In this document: positions 35,277 to 46,900 of the stretch, in pieces | Layout of the letters: each line of letters opens with the position of its first letter | Numbering within the stretch: position 1 is the first letter of the stretch | From: Ruegeria arenilitoris | GTDB lineage: Bacteria > Pseudomonadota > Alphaproteobacteria > Rhodobacterales > Rhodobacteraceae | Assembly: GCF_013032445.1 (NCBI RefSeq) | Contig: NZ_WQCA01000006.1 | Coordinates: forward strand, 266,732 to 330,731 | Direction: 5' to 3' | DNA length: 64,000 nt | Notes under the pieces: generated by a model | The model's database searches: none | The model's input: only the letters and a program-made list of their open reading frames with translations | Told to the model about the DNA's origin: nothing | Translations under genes and position numbers: made by a program

Positions 35277-35507
35277 ATGGTGACGGCTTACTTTCTGACG
35301 GCCACGATCCTGAGCATCTGGGTCTATTTTCAAACCAGAACGACGGCGAGGAACATCCGGGACGCGCGTGACGCGCTTCCCTGCCCCGCATGTGCGGCGA
35401 CAGAACGCAAACGCTCGCATGTCGTGCCGGCAATGCCTTTGAAACACCCCTTCCCAGAGAGTGATTCAAAAGAAAAGCCCGCCGCAGGGTCTGCGACGGG
35501 CCGTTGA
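35277..35507 (+). CDS. Possible small membrane protein, 76 residues
   Basis: ATG 35277 follows the response-regulator stop by one base; GAGG lies 9 bases before. One N-terminal TM segment (MVTAYFLTATILSIWVYF) is followed by a basic region with a PCPAC motif. The last third overlaps the aspS terminator on the opposite strand. No family recognised. Confidence 0.4.
   Translation: MVTAYFLTATILSIWVYFQTRTTARNIRDARDALPCPACAATERKRSHVVPAMPLKHPFPESDSKEKPAAGSATGR
35468..35501 (-). terminator. Intrinsic terminator of aspS
   Basis: On the minus strand GCCCGTCGCAG pairs with CTGCGGCGGGC (one mismatch) around ACC and is followed by TTTTCTTTT. It starts 7 bases after the aspS stop. Confidence 0.82.
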
Positions 35508-37283
35508 TCAATCCTGCGGGATGATACGCAATCCCAACTCCATCAACTGATCCGAGGTCGGATCGGAGGGCGCGTCCATCATCAGGTCTTCGGCGCGTTG
35601 GTTCATCGGGAACATCATGACCTCGCGGATGTTGGCCTCGTCGGCCAGCAACATCACGATCCGGTCGATCCCGGCAGCACAGCCACCGTGCGGCGGGGCG
35701 CCATAGTGGAAAGCGCTGAACAGGGCACCAAAGCGGGATTTGACTTCGTCCTCGCCGTAGCCTGCCAGTTCGAACGCCTTCAGCATGATCTCGGGCTTGT
35801 GGTTTCGGATCGCGCCCGAAACCAGCTCATACCCGTTACAGGCCAGGTCATACTGATAGCCGCGCACGTCCAGCGGGTTGCCGTTCAGGGCTTCCAAACC
35901 GCCCTGCGGCATCGAGAACGGGTTGTGCTCAAAGTCGATCGCGCCGGTTTCCTCGTCCTGCTCATAGATCGGGAAGTCCACGATCCAGGCAAAGGCAAAA
36001 CGATCTTTCTCGGTCAGGTTCAGCTCGTCGCCGATCACGTCACGCGCCTTGCCTGCGACCTTTTCAAAGGCTTTCGGCTTGCCGCCCAGAAAGAACGCAG
36101 CATCGCCTACGCCCAGACCCAGTTGCTGTCGGATCGCCTCGGTCCGCTCGGGGCCGATGTTCTTGGCCAGCGGACCAGCGGCCTCCATGCCTTCGCCCTG
36201 ATCGCGCCAGAAGATATAGCCCATGCCGGGCAGACCCTCTTTTTGCGCAAAAGCGTTCATGCGGTCACAGAATTTGCGGCTGCCACCAGTGGGTGCCGGG
36301 ATGGCGCGGATTTCGGTGCCTTCCTGCTCCAGCAGCTTCGCGAAAATCGCGAAGCCAGATCCGCGGAAGTGGTCGGAGACCACTTGCATTTTAATAGGAT
36401 TGCGCAGGTCGGGCTTGTCGGTGCCATACCACAGGGCCGCGTCCTTGTAGGAAATCTGCGGCCAGTCCTGATCAACCTTGCGGCCACCGCCGAACTCTTC
36501 GAATACACCGGTCAACACGGGCTGGATGGTGTCGAACACGTCCTGCTGCTCGACAAACGACATCTCTAGGTCCAGCTGGTAGAAATCAGTGGGCGAGCGG
36601 TCGGCGCGCGGGTCTTCGTCACGGAAGCACGGCGCGATCTGGAAATACTTGTCGAAGCCCGACACCATGATCAGCTGTTTGAACAGCTGAGGCGCCTGCG
36701 GCAGCGCGTAGAACTTGCCAGGATGCAGACGTGACGGCACCAGAAAGTCACGTGCACCTTCGGGCGAGGACGCAGTGATGATCGGCGTCTGATACTCGCG
36801 GAAGCCCTGATCCCACATGCGTTTGCGCATTGAGGCCACGACGTCAGAACGCAAGGTCATGTTTTGCTGCATCGCTTCGCGGCGCAGGTCCAGGTAACGA
36901 TAGCGCAAGCGGGTTTCTTCGGGGTATTCCTGATCGCCGAAGACCATCAGCGGCAGCTCGTCGGCCGCACCCAGCACCTCAAGCTCGCGCACGTACACTT
37001 CGATCTCACCGGTGGGCAGCTTCGGGTTCACCAGCTCAGGGTCACGGGCTTTGACGTTACCGTCGATGCGGATACACCACTCGGAACGCACCTTCTCAAG
37101 CTCGGCAAAGGCCGCGCTGTCGCCGTCGCACAAAACTTGGGTCACGCCGAAATGGTCGCGCAGGTCGATGAACAGCACGCCACCGTGATCTCGGACACGA
37201 TGCACCCAACCGGACAGGCGGACGGTTTCACCAACATTGGCGGCGGTCAGAGCGGCGCAGGTGTGGCTGCGATAGGCGTGCAT
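35508..37283 (-). CDS. aspS: Aspartyl-tRNA synthetase
   Basis: The 591-residue class II synthetase has an N-terminal OB anticodon-binding domain ([20 protein letters not shown]), motif 2 in [19 protein letters not shown], the bacterial GAD insertion (about 300-420) and motif 3 with [11 protein letters not shown]. It charges tRNA-Asp; in many alphaproteobacteria AspRS is non-discriminating and also charges tRNA-Asn, but this was not checked. Followed by a strong terminator. Confidence 0.97.
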   Translation of the reverse strand: MHAYRSHTCAALTAANVGETVRLSGWVHRVRDHGGVLFIDLRDHFGVTQVLCDGDSAAFAELEKVRSEWCIRIDGNVKARDPELVNPKLPTGEIEVYVRELEVLGAADELPLMVFGDQEYPEETRLRYRYLDLRREAMQQNMTLRSDVVASMRKRMWDQGFREYQTPIITASSPEGARDFLVPSRLHPGKFYALPQAPQLFKQLIMVSGFDKYFQIAPCFRDEDPRADRSPTDFYQLDLEMSFVEQQDVFDTIQPVLTGVFEEFGGGRKVDQDWPQISYKDAALWYGTDKPDLRNPIKMQVVSDHFRGSGFAIFAKLLEQEGTEIRAIPAPTGGSRKFCDRMNAFAQKEGLPGMGYIFWRDQGEGMEAAGPLAKNIGPERTEAIRQQLGLGVGDAAFFLGGKPKAFEKVAGKARDVIGDELNLTEKDRFAFAWIVDFPIYEQDEETGAIDFEHNPFSMPQGGLEALNGNPLDVRGYQYDLACNGYELVSGAIRNHKPEIMLKAFELAGYGEDEVKSRFGALFSAFHYGAPPHGGCAAGIDRIVMLLADEANIREVMMFPMNQRAEDLMMDAPSDPTSDQLMELGLRIIPQD

Positions 37284-37362
37284 GGATCATATCCCTTCGG
37301 GCGCAGAATTCGTCGCGCCGATACACCCCGTCAGGCTTGGAAAGTCAAGGCAGGTATACCGC

Positions 37363-38034
37363 TCAAAACGGCCTTTGCACGTTGCCCGAGTAGAAATAGA
37401 TGCCCAGACCCGCAGCAAAGATGATGTTCCCGGCGATCGCGTGCAGCAGGACGGCATAAAAAAACGATCCACGCTTGCGATAGGCCCATGTGAACAGAAG
37501 CCCTCCGGCAAAGGTCATGGCGGCGACGATCCAGCTCCAGTACATCAGGTGCGCGAGTGAAAATAGTGCCGCGTTCAGCAGGTAAGCCGCGCGCCCATTC
37601 GGCAGGATCGCGTGGTAGCGGCGGAAGAACAGCGAGCGGAACAAAAGCTCCTGCGGCAGGGCCGACAGCAGCGGGTAACCAAGCCAGATTACCAGCAGAA
37701 ACTCGGGCCGATTGCGCAGCAGGAAGAACGCCGCCTCGGGCCGGGTGGCCATCACAAGCGCAGCACAGAATGAGGTCATTGCAACTGCAAACAGCGCGAC
37801 TTCGCCCCACGACCAGTTGCGCCAGTTGTATCGCAGCTCGGCCCAGGAAAAGCCGGGTGTGTAGTGTAGCAGCACGATGCCGATGGCCGTGAAGGCAAAA
37901 AGCGACGGAAACATCCAGCTCGGAGGGAAAAACACCGCTATTAGCACCGGCACAGCCATGAAGAACAGCCCGAATTCCAGTCGCAATCGCAGATGCGGGA
38001 CCGCGCTGTCCACCCAATCGGTTTGTTTGCTCAC
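37363..38034 (-). CDS. CPBP-family intramembrane metalloprotease-like protein
   Basis: The 223-residue polytopic membrane protein has CPBP/CAAX motifs: QELLFR (motif 1, normally EExxxR), FSLAHLMYW (FxxxH) and LLHAIAGN (HxxxN). The first glutamate of motif 1 is glutamine here. CPBP members are glutamate-type intramembrane proteases or scaffold proteins. It overlaps the upstream aminotransferase gene by 4 bases and lies 79 bases before aspS. Confidence 0.82.
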   Translation of the reverse strand: MSKQTDWVDSAVPHLRLRLEFGLFFMAVPVLIAVFFPPSWMFPSLFAFTAIGIVLLHYTPGFSWAELRYNWRNWSWGEVALFAVAMTSFCAALVMATRPEAAFFLLRNRPEFLLVIWLGYPLLSALPQELLFRSLFFRRYHAILPNGRAAYLLNAALFSLAHLMYWSWIVAAMTFAGGLLFTWAYRKRGSFFYAVLLHAIAGNIIFAAGLGIYFYSGNVQRPF

Positions 38035-38678
38035 TGTTCTGCCAACTCCGCCCGGATCAGACCACGCAACGAATTTCCCATATAGATTTTTGATGCGTTT
38101 TTCAGGTCGGTCAAGGTCAGGGTGGCCTCGGTAACCTGTTTATTATCCAGTAGTTCTTCGCGCAGAATGCCCGGCAGGACGCCACAGGACAAAGCAGGCG
38201 TCAGGTGACGACCGTCGGGCATGTGCAGAAACAGGTTGGTGATGGTGCCTTCGCAAAGTTCGTCGCGTTCGTTGAGGAACAAAACCTCGTCGATCCCTTT
38301 CGGCAGGGACGCACGGGCGCTGTCATAGAGCGCACGTTGGGTTGTCTTGTGCCGCAACCAGATGTCATCTGCAGTCAGGCGTGTCTGAGCAATCGCCACG
38401 CGCCAGACCGAAGGGTTGTCGGCCAGCGCCCCGGTCGTCACGTCCAGCTTCCCATCTGCGGCTAGCGTCAGACGGCAGCGCAGCGGCGATGCTCCAACCA
38501 CTGCGTCCAGCTTTTCAACGGCTACCCTGCCATCGAAGGGAAACCCAAACGCGATGGCCGAGCGCGCCAAGCGGGCCAGATGCTGGTCCTGCCGCACAAA
38601 TCCCTGCCCCGGCCGAAAGGCCAACGTTTCAATCAGGCGGAAGTTAGCGTCAATTGGTGCGCAAAGCGGGCTTTCCAT
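38031..38678 (-). CDS. pabC: Class IV aminotransferase (4-amino-4-deoxychorismate lyase type)
   Basis: The 215-residue PLP enzyme of fold type IV has the lysine in LRHKTTQRALYD, FLNERDELCEGTITNLFL and GVLPGILREELL. Position directly after pabB (46-base overlap) makes the PabC role, releasing p-aminobenzoate and pyruvate from aminodeoxychorismate, most likely. It is short for the family, which usually has 270 residues. The symbol is inferred from context. Confidence 0.8.
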   Translation of the reverse strand: MESPLCAPIDANFRLIETLAFRPGQGFVRQDQHLARLARSAIAFGFPFDGRVAVEKLDAVVGASPLRCRLTLAADGKLDVTTGALADNPSVWRVAIAQTRLTADDIWLRHKTTQRALYDSARASLPKGIDEVLFLNERDELCEGTITNLFLHMPDGRHLTPALSCGVLPGILREELLDNKQVTEATLTLTDLKNASKIYMGNSLRGLIRAELAEQ

Positions 38679-39766
38679 AGCGCTTCCTCATATTCGGATG
38701 GGGCCGTGCTGTCCCAGACCACGCCGCCGCCCACATTCAGCGTGGCCTTGCTATCCTCGACCATCAGCGTGCGGATCGCCACGTTGAACTCGGACCGACC
38801 GTCGGGTGCAGCCCAGCCAATGGCGCCGCAATAGATATCGCGGGGCCAGGGTTCGAGGTCCGACAGAATCTCCATCGCGCGGATTTTCGGTGCGCCGGTA
38901 ATCGAACCACAGGGAAACAGCGCCATCAGAATATCAGACAGCTCGGCCCCCAGATGCAACTGCGCCTGCACCAGTGAGATCATCTGGTGCACGGTGGCAT
39001 AGGTCTCGACCTTGAACAGTTCAGGCACCTTGACCGATCCGGGCAGCGCGACGCGGCTGATATCGTTGCGCAGCAGGTCGACGATCATAAGGTTCTCGGC
39101 CCGGTTCTTTTCGTCGATCGACAGAAAAGCACGGCGGCGCGCGTCCTCGGCCATGTCCTCGCTGCGCGGCTGGGTGCCCTTCATCGGGCGGGTTTCGATC
39201 ATCCGGTCCGCATCGGTGCGGAAAAACAGCTCGGGCGAGCGGCTGAGCAAATCGGGCAGACCATCCTGCTGAACCAGCGCGCCATGACCTACCGGCTGCC
39301 CGCTCGCCAAAGTGGCATAAAGCGCGGCACTGTCGCCTTCGACCGTCAGATCGATGGGAAAGGTCAGGTTGGCCTGATAGATATCGCCCGCGCCGATAGC
39401 ATCGTGAACCTGCTGAAAGGCTTCTGTGTAGCGCGCCTCATCCCAGCGCGGTTCGAAACCGGTGACACCGCCCGAAGCCGCAGGCAGATCACGCTGGACT
39501 GGCTCTCCATAGACTCCGAAACACAAAAGAGGTAGGCGGCGATCGTCCGGCAGACGGTCGGTCAGGCGGGGTTCCAGCGCATAGCCAAGTTCATAGCTGG
39601 CATAACCTGCCAGCCACGCCCCCTCGGCGCGCGCCTCATCCAGCGCCGCCAGCGCGTGGGGCACGTCTTCCGCCTTGTCTGCGCGGATCACATTGGCAGG
39701 CCGGTCGAAACTGGTTCCGGGCCCGGCCGGCCCCTGATCGAAACGAATACGCAATTGCATCCTCAT
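38633..39766 (-). CDS. pabB: Aminodeoxychorismate synthase component I
   Basis: The 377-residue chorismate-binding enzyme has the diagnostic TRPMKGTQPR (PIKGT type), RAENLMIVDLLRNDISRVA, GSITGAPKIRAMEI and GGGVVWDS. PabB converts chorismate plus ammonia to 4-amino-4-deoxychorismate in folate synthesis. No glutaminase partner PabA is in the window; a TrpG-type subunit elsewhere may serve. It starts a three-gene operon with the class IV aminotransferase and the CPBP gene. Confidence 0.9.
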   Translation of the reverse strand: MRMQLRIRFDQGPAGPGTSFDRPANVIRADKAEDVPHALAALDEARAEGAWLAGYASYELGYALEPRLTDRLPDDRRLPLLCFGVYGEPVQRDLPAASGGVTGFEPRWDEARYTEAFQQVHDAIGAGDIYQANLTFPIDLTVEGDSAALYATLASGQPVGHGALVQQDGLPDLLSRSPELFFRTDADRMIETRPMKGTQPRSEDMAEDARRRAFLSIDEKNRAENLMIVDLLRNDISRVALPGSVKVPELFKVETYATVHQMISLVQAQLHLGAELSDILMALFPCGSITGAPKIRAMEILSDLEPWPRDIYCGAIGWAAPDGRSEFNVAIRTLMVEDSKATLNVGGGVVWDSTAPSEYEEALWKARFAHQLTLTSA

Positions 39767-39936
39767 TTGCCGTGTTGCGCGGTATAGAGGATCGGGCGGT
39801 AAGGGAAAGAGGGGAAAGCGGCAATTTCACCCCCAATTCCGATACCCCTTGAACCTTTTCGCGCGGTCCCTATAACGCAGGACAATTTGGGCGCTTGGGG
39901 GCGCCCTGACTCGCGAACAATCGAAGGAATGTGGCC

Positions 39937-42900
39937 ATGCCGAGAAGAACCGACATCAAGTCGATCATGATCATCGGGGCTGGCCCCATTGTTATCGGTC
40001 AAGCCTGCGAGTTCGACTATTCCGGCGCACAGGCGTGTAAAGCGCTGCGCGAAGAAGGATACCGGGTCATTCTGGTGAACTCAAACCCGGCCACGATCAT
40101 GACAGATCCCGGGCTGGCAGACGCCACCTATATCGAGCCGATCACCCCCGAAGTTGTTGCCAAGATCATCGAAAAAGAACGCCCCGACGCGCTGCTGCCC
40201 ACCATGGGTGGACAGACCGGCCTGAACACCTCTCTGGCGCTGGAAGAGATGGGCGTGCTGGACAAGTTCGGTGTCGAGATGATCGGCGCCAAGCGCGACG
40301 CCATCGAGATGGCCGAAGACCGCGCCCTGTTCCGCGAGGCGATGGACCGGCTGGGTCTTGAAAACCCCAAAGCGACCATCGTGACCGCCCCCAAGCGCGA
40401 GGACGGCGGCACAGACCTGGATTCAGGCGTTCAAATGGCGCTGGACGAGTTGGAAGAGATCGGCCTGCCCGCCATCATCCGCCCCGCCTTTACACTGGGC
40501 GGCACCGGCGGTGGTGTGGCTTATAACCGTGAGGATTATATCCATTTTTGCCGCTCGGGCATGGATGCCTCGCCGGTGAACCAGATCCTCGTCGACGAAA
40601 GCCTGCTGGGCTGGAAAGAATATGAGATGGAGGTGGTGCGCGACACCGCCGACAACGCCATCATCGTCTGTTCCATCGAAAACGTCGACCCGATGGGCGT
40701 GCATACCGGTGACTCGATCACCGTGGCCCCTGCCCTGACGCTGACCGACAAGGAATACCAGATCATGCGCAACGGCTCGATTGCTGTTCTGCGCGAGATC
40801 GGCGTCGAGACCGGTGGTTCGAACGTACAATGGGCGATTAACCCCGATGATGGCCGTATGGTCGTGATCGAGATGAACCCGCGTGTGTCACGCTCATCGG
40901 CTCTGGCATCAAAGGCGACCGGCTTCCCGATTGCCAAGATCGCCGCCAAGCTGGCCGTAGGCTACACGCTGGACGAGTTGGACAACGACATTACCAAGGT
41001 CACGCCCGCGTCGTTCGAGCCGACCATCGACTATGTCGTCACCAAGATCCCGAAATTCGCCTTTGAGAAATTCCCGGGGTCCGAACCCTACCTGACCACC
41101 GCGATGAAGTCGGTGGGTGAGGCGATGTCCATTGGCCGCACCATCCACGAATCGATGCAGAAGGCTCTGGCCTCGATGGAATCGGGTCTGACCGGCTTTG
41201 ATGAGATCGAAATCCCCGGCCTGAACGTCGGCCTCTGGGACGAAGCCGATGACAAGGCCGCCGTGATCAAGGCGATCAGCCAGCAGACCCCCGACCGTTT
41301 GCGCACCATTGCGCAAGCCATGCGTCACGGGCTGTCTGATGACGAGATTTTCGGCGTCACCAAGTTTGACCCATGGTTCCTCGCCCGTATCCGCGAGATC
41401 ATCGCGGCCGAGCGTCAGGTGCGCAAGGACGGTCTGCCGATGACCGAGCAAGGCATCCGCAAGCTAAAAATGCTGGGCTTCACCGATGCACGTCTGGGCA
41501 ACCTGACCGGTCGTGATGAAGACAACGTCCGCCGCGCCCGCCACAACCTGGGTGTGAAGGCCGTGTTCAAACGCATCGACACCTGCGCCGCCGAGTTCGA
41601 AGCGCAAACGCCTTACATGTATTCGACCTACGAAGCCCCGATGATGGGTGAGGTCGAGTGTGAGGCGCGCCCTTCCGACCGTAAAAAGGTGGTTATCCTC
41701 GGCGGTGGCCCGAACCGGATCGGTCAGGGCATCGAATTCGACTATTGCTGCTGTCACGCCTGTTTCGCGCTGACCGAGGCGGGTTATGAGACCATCATGG
41801 TCAACTGTAACCCGGAAACGGTGTCCACCGATTATGACACCTCGGACCGCCTGTATTTCGAGCCGCTGACCTTCGAACACGTCATGGAAATCCTGACTAA
41901 GGAAAAGGAAAACGGCACGCTGCACGGTGTGATCGTTCAGTTCGGCGGCCAAACCCCGCTGAAACTGGCGAACGCGCTGGAAGAAGAAGGCATTCCGATC
42001 CTCGGCACCACACCGGACGCCATCGACCTGGCCGAAGACCGTGAACGGTTCCAGGCCCTGGTCAACGATCTGGGCCTGAAACAGCCCAACAACGGCATCG
42101 CCTCGACCGACGAACAGGCGCTGGCGATTGCCGAAGACATCGGCTTCCCGCTGGTCATCCGCCCCTCTTACGTTCTGGGCGGCCGCGCGATGGAAATCGT
42201 GCGCGATATGGAACAGCTGAAACGCTATATCAACGAGGCCGTTGTGGTTTCGGGTGACAGCCCGGTTCTGCTGGACAGCTATCTGGCCGGCGCGGTTGAG
42301 CTGGACGTGGACGCGCTGTGTGATGGTACTGACGTGCACGTCGCGGGCATCATGCAGCATATCGAAGAGGCGGGCGTTCACTCGGGCGACTCGGCCTGTT
42401 CGCTGCCGCCCTATTCGCTGTCGAAAGAGATCATCGGCCAGATCAAGGATCAAGCATTCAAACTGGCCAAGGCGCTGAACGTTGTCGGCCTGATGAACGT
42501 GCAGTTTGCTATCAAGGATGATGAGATTTACCTGATCGAAGTGAACCCCCGCGCTTCGCGCACAGTGCCGTTTGTCGCCAAGGCGACCGACAGCGCGATT
42601 GCGTCCATCGCCGCACGCGTGATGGCCGGTGAAAAACTGGCGAACTTCCCGATGCGTCCACCCTATCAGGAAGGCAAGGACACCAAGATCGCCGATCAGA
42701 TGACGCTGGCCGACCCGGACATGCCGTGGTTCTCGGTGAAAGAGGCAGTGCTGCCTTTCGCCCGCTTTCCCGGCGTTGATACGATCCTTGGCCCGGAAAT
42801 GCGTTCGACCGGCGAGGTCATGGGCTGGGACCGCGACTTCCCGCGCGCCTTCCTCAAGGCGCAGATGGGGGCCGGTATGGTTCTGCCGTCCTCGGGGCGT

Positions 42901-43281
42901 GCGTTCATCTCGATCAAGGATGCGGACAAGACCCCTGCGATGCTGGAAGCCGCTCAGGTGCTAGTTGAACAGGGTTTCACTCTGGTCGCAACGCGTGGCA
43001 CACAAAGCTGGCTGGCGGATCAGGGTGTGCCTTGCGACGTGGTGAACAAGGTCTATGAAGGCCGTCCGGACGTCGTTGACATGCTGAAAGACGGTCAGGT
43101 TCAACTGTTGATGAACACCACCGAAGGCGCGCAGGCGGTTGAGGACAGCAAGTCCATCCGCTCGATCGCGCTCTATGACAAGATCCCTTATTTCACCACC
43201 GCTGCCGCCAGCCATGCCGCCGCGCTGGCGATCAAGGCGCAGGCCGAAGGGGATGTCGAGGTGAAATCGCTTCAGGGCTGA
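39937..43281 (+). CDS. carB: Carbamoyl-phosphate synthase large subunit
   Basis: The protein has 1114 residues from ATG 39937; GAAGGA at 39923-39928 favours it over GTG 39931. Two homologous ATP-grasp halves are visible ([16 protein letters not shown] at the start and [15 protein letters not shown] in the middle), each with an ATP-binding lid, then a C-terminal MGS allosteric domain ([19 protein letters not shown]). Makes carbamoyl phosphate for pyrimidines and arginine. CarA is not adjacent. A terminator follows. Confidence 0.98.
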   Translation: MPRRTDIKSIMIIGAGPIVIGQACEFDYSGAQACKALREEGYRVILVNSNPATIMTDPGLADATYIEPITPEVVAKIIEKERPDALLPTMGGQTGLNTSLALEEMGVLDKFGVEMIGAKRDAIEMAEDRALFREAMDRLGLENPKATIVTAPKREDGGTDLDSGVQMALDELEEIGLPAIIRPAFTLGGTGGGVAYNREDYIHFCRSGMDASPVNQILVDESLLGWKEYEMEVVRDTADNAIIVCSIENVDPMGVHTGDSITVAPALTLTDKEYQIMRNGSIAVLREIGVETGGSNVQWAINPDDGRMVVIEMNPRVSRSSALASKATGFPIAKIAAKLAVGYTLDELDNDITKVTPASFEPTIDYVVTKIPKFAFEKFPGSEPYLTTAMKSVGEAMSIGRTIHESMQKALASMESGLTGFDEIEIPGLNVGLWDEADDKAAVIKAISQQTPDRLRTIAQAMRHGLSDDEIFGVTKFDPWFLARIREIIAAERQVRKDGLPMTEQGIRKLKMLGFTDARLGNLTGRDEDNVRRARHNLGVKAVFKRIDTCAAEFEAQTPYMYSTYEAPMMGEVECEARPSDRKKVVILGGGPNRIGQGIEFDYCCCHACFALTEAGYETIMVNCNPETVSTDYDTSDRLYFEPLTFEHVMEILTKEKENGTLHGVIVQFGGQTPLKLANALEEEGIPILGTTPDAIDLAEDRERFQALVNDLGLKQPNNGIASTDEQALAIAEDIGFPLVIRPSYVLGGRAMEIVRDMEQLKRYINEAVVVSGDSPVLLDSYLAGAVELDVDALCDGTDVHVAGIMQHIEEAGVHSGDSACSLPPYSLSKEIIGQIKDQAFKLAKALNVVGLMNVQFAIKDDEIYLIEVNPRASRTVPFVAKATDSAIASIAARVMAGEKLANFPMRPPYQEGKDTKIADQMTLADPDMPWFSVKEAVLPFARFPGVDTILGPEMRSTGEVMGWDRDFPRAFLKAQMGAGMVLPSSGRAFISIKDADKTPAMLEAAQVLVEQGFTLVATRGTQSWLADQGVPCDVVNKVYEGRPDVVDMLKDGQVQLLMNTTEGAQAVEDSKSIRSIALYDKIPYFTTAAASHAAALAIKAQAEGDVEVKSLQG

Positions 43282-43315
43282 CCGGCCCGAACCCGCTTAA
43301 ATGCAAGACATTTTA

Positions 43316-43354
43316 CGCGCCCGTTGACCCCGTGTCTTCGGGCGCGCATCTTTT
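43316..43354 (+). terminator. Intrinsic terminator after carB
   Basis: CGCGCCCG pairs perfectly with CGGGCGCG (8 bp), followed by CATCTTTTC. Confidence 0.75.
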
Positions 43355-43381
43355 CTGCAAACGAGCAGAAGGAAACAAGAA

Positions 43382-43456
43382 ATGCTCAGGTTTATGGTAT
43401 TCGCCACCCTGATGACCCTAGCCGCTTGTGATGTACCGCTGGTTCCGTTGATCTGA
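43382..43456 (+). CDS. Tiny lipoprotein, 24 residues
   Basis: ATG 43382 is preceded by AAGGA at 43369-43373, 8 bases away. The product is MLRFMVFATLMTLAAC followed by DVPLVPLI and a TGA: a complete signal peptide with lipobox LAAC and an eight-residue mature tail. I recall similar tiny lipoproteins near carB in Rhodobacteraceae, but cannot name a family. It follows the carB terminator, so it probably has its own promoter. Function unknown. Confidence 0.6.
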   Translation: MLRFMVFATLMTLAACDVPLVPLI

Positions 43457-43535
43457 CGCGGCCTTTGGCGCTGTTTTCACTGTTCCTGTGGGTATGCATG
43501 CTGCATGATGCGGTCCTAAAACCAACAGGGCAGCC

Positions 43536-43946
43536 ATGCGCCTATACACCACATACGGCACCAATGACCTGAAACGGGCCATCCGGTTCTATGACGCGAT
43601 TTTTGCCGTTCTGGAGCAGCCCCGCCTGCCGGGATGGACCAAGGATAGCGCGGGTTGGGGAACCGAACCTGACGCCGGTGTCGGGTTTTGGGTCTGTACG
43701 CCCTTTGACGGCAGCACCGCCAGCGTAGGGAATGGCACGATGATGGCCTTCCCCGCCAACAGCGCCGCGCAGGTCAGGCAGGTTCACGCGGCGGGGCTGG
43801 AAAACGGCGGCACTGACGAAGGGGCGCCGGGTACGCGGGACCGCTATGCGCCCGATTTCTATGTTGCCTATCTGCGCGACCCGGATGGCAACAAGCTGTC
43901 CTGTTTTTACTACCACTACGACCCGGCAGAAGACCCGGGCGACTGA
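43536..43946 (+). CDS. VOC-family (glyoxalase-like) protein
   Basis: The 136-residue protein has two beta-alpha-beta-beta-beta modules typical of vicinal oxygen chelate proteins: MRLYTTYGTNDLKRAIRFYD and FYVAYLRDPDGNKLSCFYY. The PDGN loop and length match the glyoxalase/bleomycin-resistance subfamily. Substrate unknown. Convergent with the RND gene. Confidence 0.88.
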   Translation: MRLYTTYGTNDLKRAIRFYDAIFAVLEQPRLPGWTKDSAGWGTEPDAGVGFWVCTPFDGSTASVGNGTMMAFPANSAAQVRQVHAAGLENGGTDEGAPGTRDRYAPDFYVAYLRDPDGNKLSCFYYHYDPAEDPGD

Positions 43947-43966
43947 AAACAGCCGCCCGGTATTCG

Positions 43967-46900
43967 TCAGGCCGCTGCGGCCTCGCGCTTTTCATCCCGC
44001 GCAAAGAACACGAGATAAAAGACCGGGGCTGCAACCATCGTCAGGATCGTGGCAAAGGCCAGACCGCCCATGATAGTCACCGCCATAGACCGGAAGAACG
44101 CATCCGTCAGCAGCGGTGCCATCCCCAGAATGGTGGTGATCGCCGCCAGCATCACAGGGCGCAGACGCGAGACCGAGGCTTCGACAATCGCCTCGCGCAG
44201 AGGTTTGCCGGTCGCGCGGACCAGGTCGATCTCCTCGACCAGAACGATGCCGTTTTTGATCAGCATCCCCGACAGGCTTAGCAAGCCTAGTAAGGCGGTG
44301 AAGGTAAACGGCAAGCCAGTGCCCAGCAGGCCGATCACCACCCCGTTCACCGACATCGGCACCAGCAGCCAGATGATGATCGGCTGGCGGATGGCGTTGA
44401 AGATCAGCACCGAGATCAGCACCATAATCAGCAGGCTCAGCGGCAGCTGACGCCCAAGGCTTTCATTGGCTTCACCGGCGTTTTCGAACTCACCGCCCCA
44501 TTCCATCCGGTAGCCCGGCGGCAGTTCCATGCCTTCGATGGCAGCGCGCACTTCCGAATGGACCTGAGCTGCCGTCATGTCAGGCGGAATGTCAGCCCCC
44601 ACGGTGATCGTCAGCACCCGGTCACGACGATGGACCAGCGTGTTGAGCGGCTTGTATTCGAACCCGTCAACCATTTGCTCAATGGGAACAAATCGCTCAG
44701 ACTCGTCCGAGTACACGACCTGATCGACGATCGAATAATCCCCGTCCGCTGGGCGGCGTAAGATGATCGGGATCAAACGATCTCGCTCGCGGAATTCACC
44801 AGCGGTAATCCCGTCCGTCGAAAACTGCAGCGTTGCCGCAATGTCCTCACGTGAGACACCCGCTGTCTGGGCCCGCTCGGTCGCATAGATCGGCTGAACC
44901 GCCAGTTCCTGCTCGCGCCAGTCGTGATAGACATTCAGCGCATTGGGCGAGGCCTCGCGCATTTTCAGCACCGCCGCGTCGGCCAGTTCACGCAAAACCG
45001 CGGGGTCACTGCCCGAGAACCTAGCTTGAACCGGATCACCGCCGCCCGGACCAAAGATCAGCCGCTTGGTGCGGAACTGGCCTTCGGGGAATTGAGCCTG
45101 GCCAAACGCCTCAAGATCCGCCTGCAGCGCCGGAATGTCCTCCAGCGTGTTGGTGCGAATGATCATGTGACCATAGCTAGGGTTCGGTTTTTCAGCCGAA
45201 TAAGTCAGCAGGAACCGAGTCGCGCCCTGCCCGACAAAGGTTGCGACGGACACTACATCGTCACGCTCGGCCAACCAGTCTTCGAACACAGCCATGTCTT
45301 CGGCGGTGCGGGCAATTGGCGTGCCTTGCGGCAGGTTATAGTGCACGAAGAACAGTGGTGTGTTCGAGTCCGGGAAGAACTGCTGTTTTACCAGACCAAA
45401 GCCCGCGAAACAGGCCACCGTGACCCCGATCAAGGCGGCAATCACCAGCCAGCGCATCCGCAGCGACCAACGCAGAATCGCCCCGTAGACGCGGAACATG
45501 ATGCCGCCATAGGCATCGACTGCACCCTCTTTGCCCTGCTTGAAGAAGTAGTGCCCCAGCAAAGGCGTCACGGTCAGCGCCAGCACCCAGCTGAGCATCA
45601 GCGAGATGCCGATTACCGCAAACAACGAGAACAGAAACTCGCCCGTTGCGTCCGGGCTGAGACCGATCCCGGCAAATGCCATGATGCCAATCACCGTCGC
45701 CCCCAACAGCGGGATTTGCGTCTTGGACGCCGCTTCATCCGCCGCATCGCGCGAGTTCTTGCCGCGCAGCATGGCGATCTGCATTCCCTCAGCCACAACG
45801 ATGGCGTTGTCGACCAGCATCCCCATCGCGATGATCAAGGCGCCCAACGAGATTCGCTCCATCTCGATCGAAAAGATCGACATGAACAGCAGTGTTCCGA
45901 CAACGGTCAGCAACAGTGTTGAGCCCACAACCACCGCCGCGCGCCAGCCCATGAAGATGCCCAGAACCGCAACCACGATACTGACGGACATCGCGAGGTT
46001 CACCAGGAAATCGTTCGAGGCCTGCTCGACCACCACATGCTGTTGGTAGATTGGCAGGATTTCGACACCAAAGGGGATCTGAGAATCCAACTCGGCAAGC
46101 TTGGCATCGGCGCGTTGGCCAACCTCTACAATGTTCTCTGTCGACAGGCCAGCGATACCCAGCGTGAACGCCTCGGCACCATTGAACCGGATCATGACAT
46201 CCGGATCGGTCTGACGGCCCCGGAACACGTTGGACATGTCGAACAGGTTGATCACCTGCCCCTGCGAGCCGACGGACAGCCCGGCAATGGCTGAAACGGT
46301 GTCTGACCCTTCGGCCGTCAGGATCGTGGTCCGGTCATTCTCGGACCGGACCGACCCCGACGCGTTAACCGAATCCGCGTTGGCGATGGCTTCGTTTATA
46401 GTCTGGATCGGCACATTCTGGTTCACGGAAATGGCCAGGTCGGGTTCGACAAAGATGGCCTCTTGCGGCAGGCCCATCACCTCGACATCGGCAACACCGG
46501 ATACGGTCAGCAACTCGCGCCGCAGGAAGGTGGCCAGTTCGTGTTTCTCGGCGTCTGAAAAGCCTTCGGCGGTGACGGCATAGAACAGGCCGAACACATC
46601 GCCAAACCCGTCATTCACCAACGGCGCGCCAACACCCGGAGGCAAGCTCCGTGCCGCGTCGCGCATCTTGGCGCGCAGTTCAGTCCAGATACGCGGCAGT
46701 TCGGTGCCGTCATAGGTCGACTTAATCTCGACCTCGATCAGCGAGAATCCGGGCTGGTTGACCGAGGTAATGGTATCAACTTCACCCATCTGCTGAATGG
46801 CGGATTCCAGCGGCTCCGAAACCTCCAACGCCACTTGTTCCGCCGTAGCCCCCGGGTACTGGGTTGCGATGACCGCGTTTTTGATGGTGAAGGCTGGGTC

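Noticed and set aside
35598..36569. Open frame of 323 codons on the plus strand opposite aspS
   Set aside because: Composition is that of an antisense shadow; aspS motifs are unambiguous.
44924..45922. Open frame of 332 codons on the plus strand opposite the RND permease
   Set aside because: Arg/His-rich low-complexity translation with no motifs; antisense shadow.
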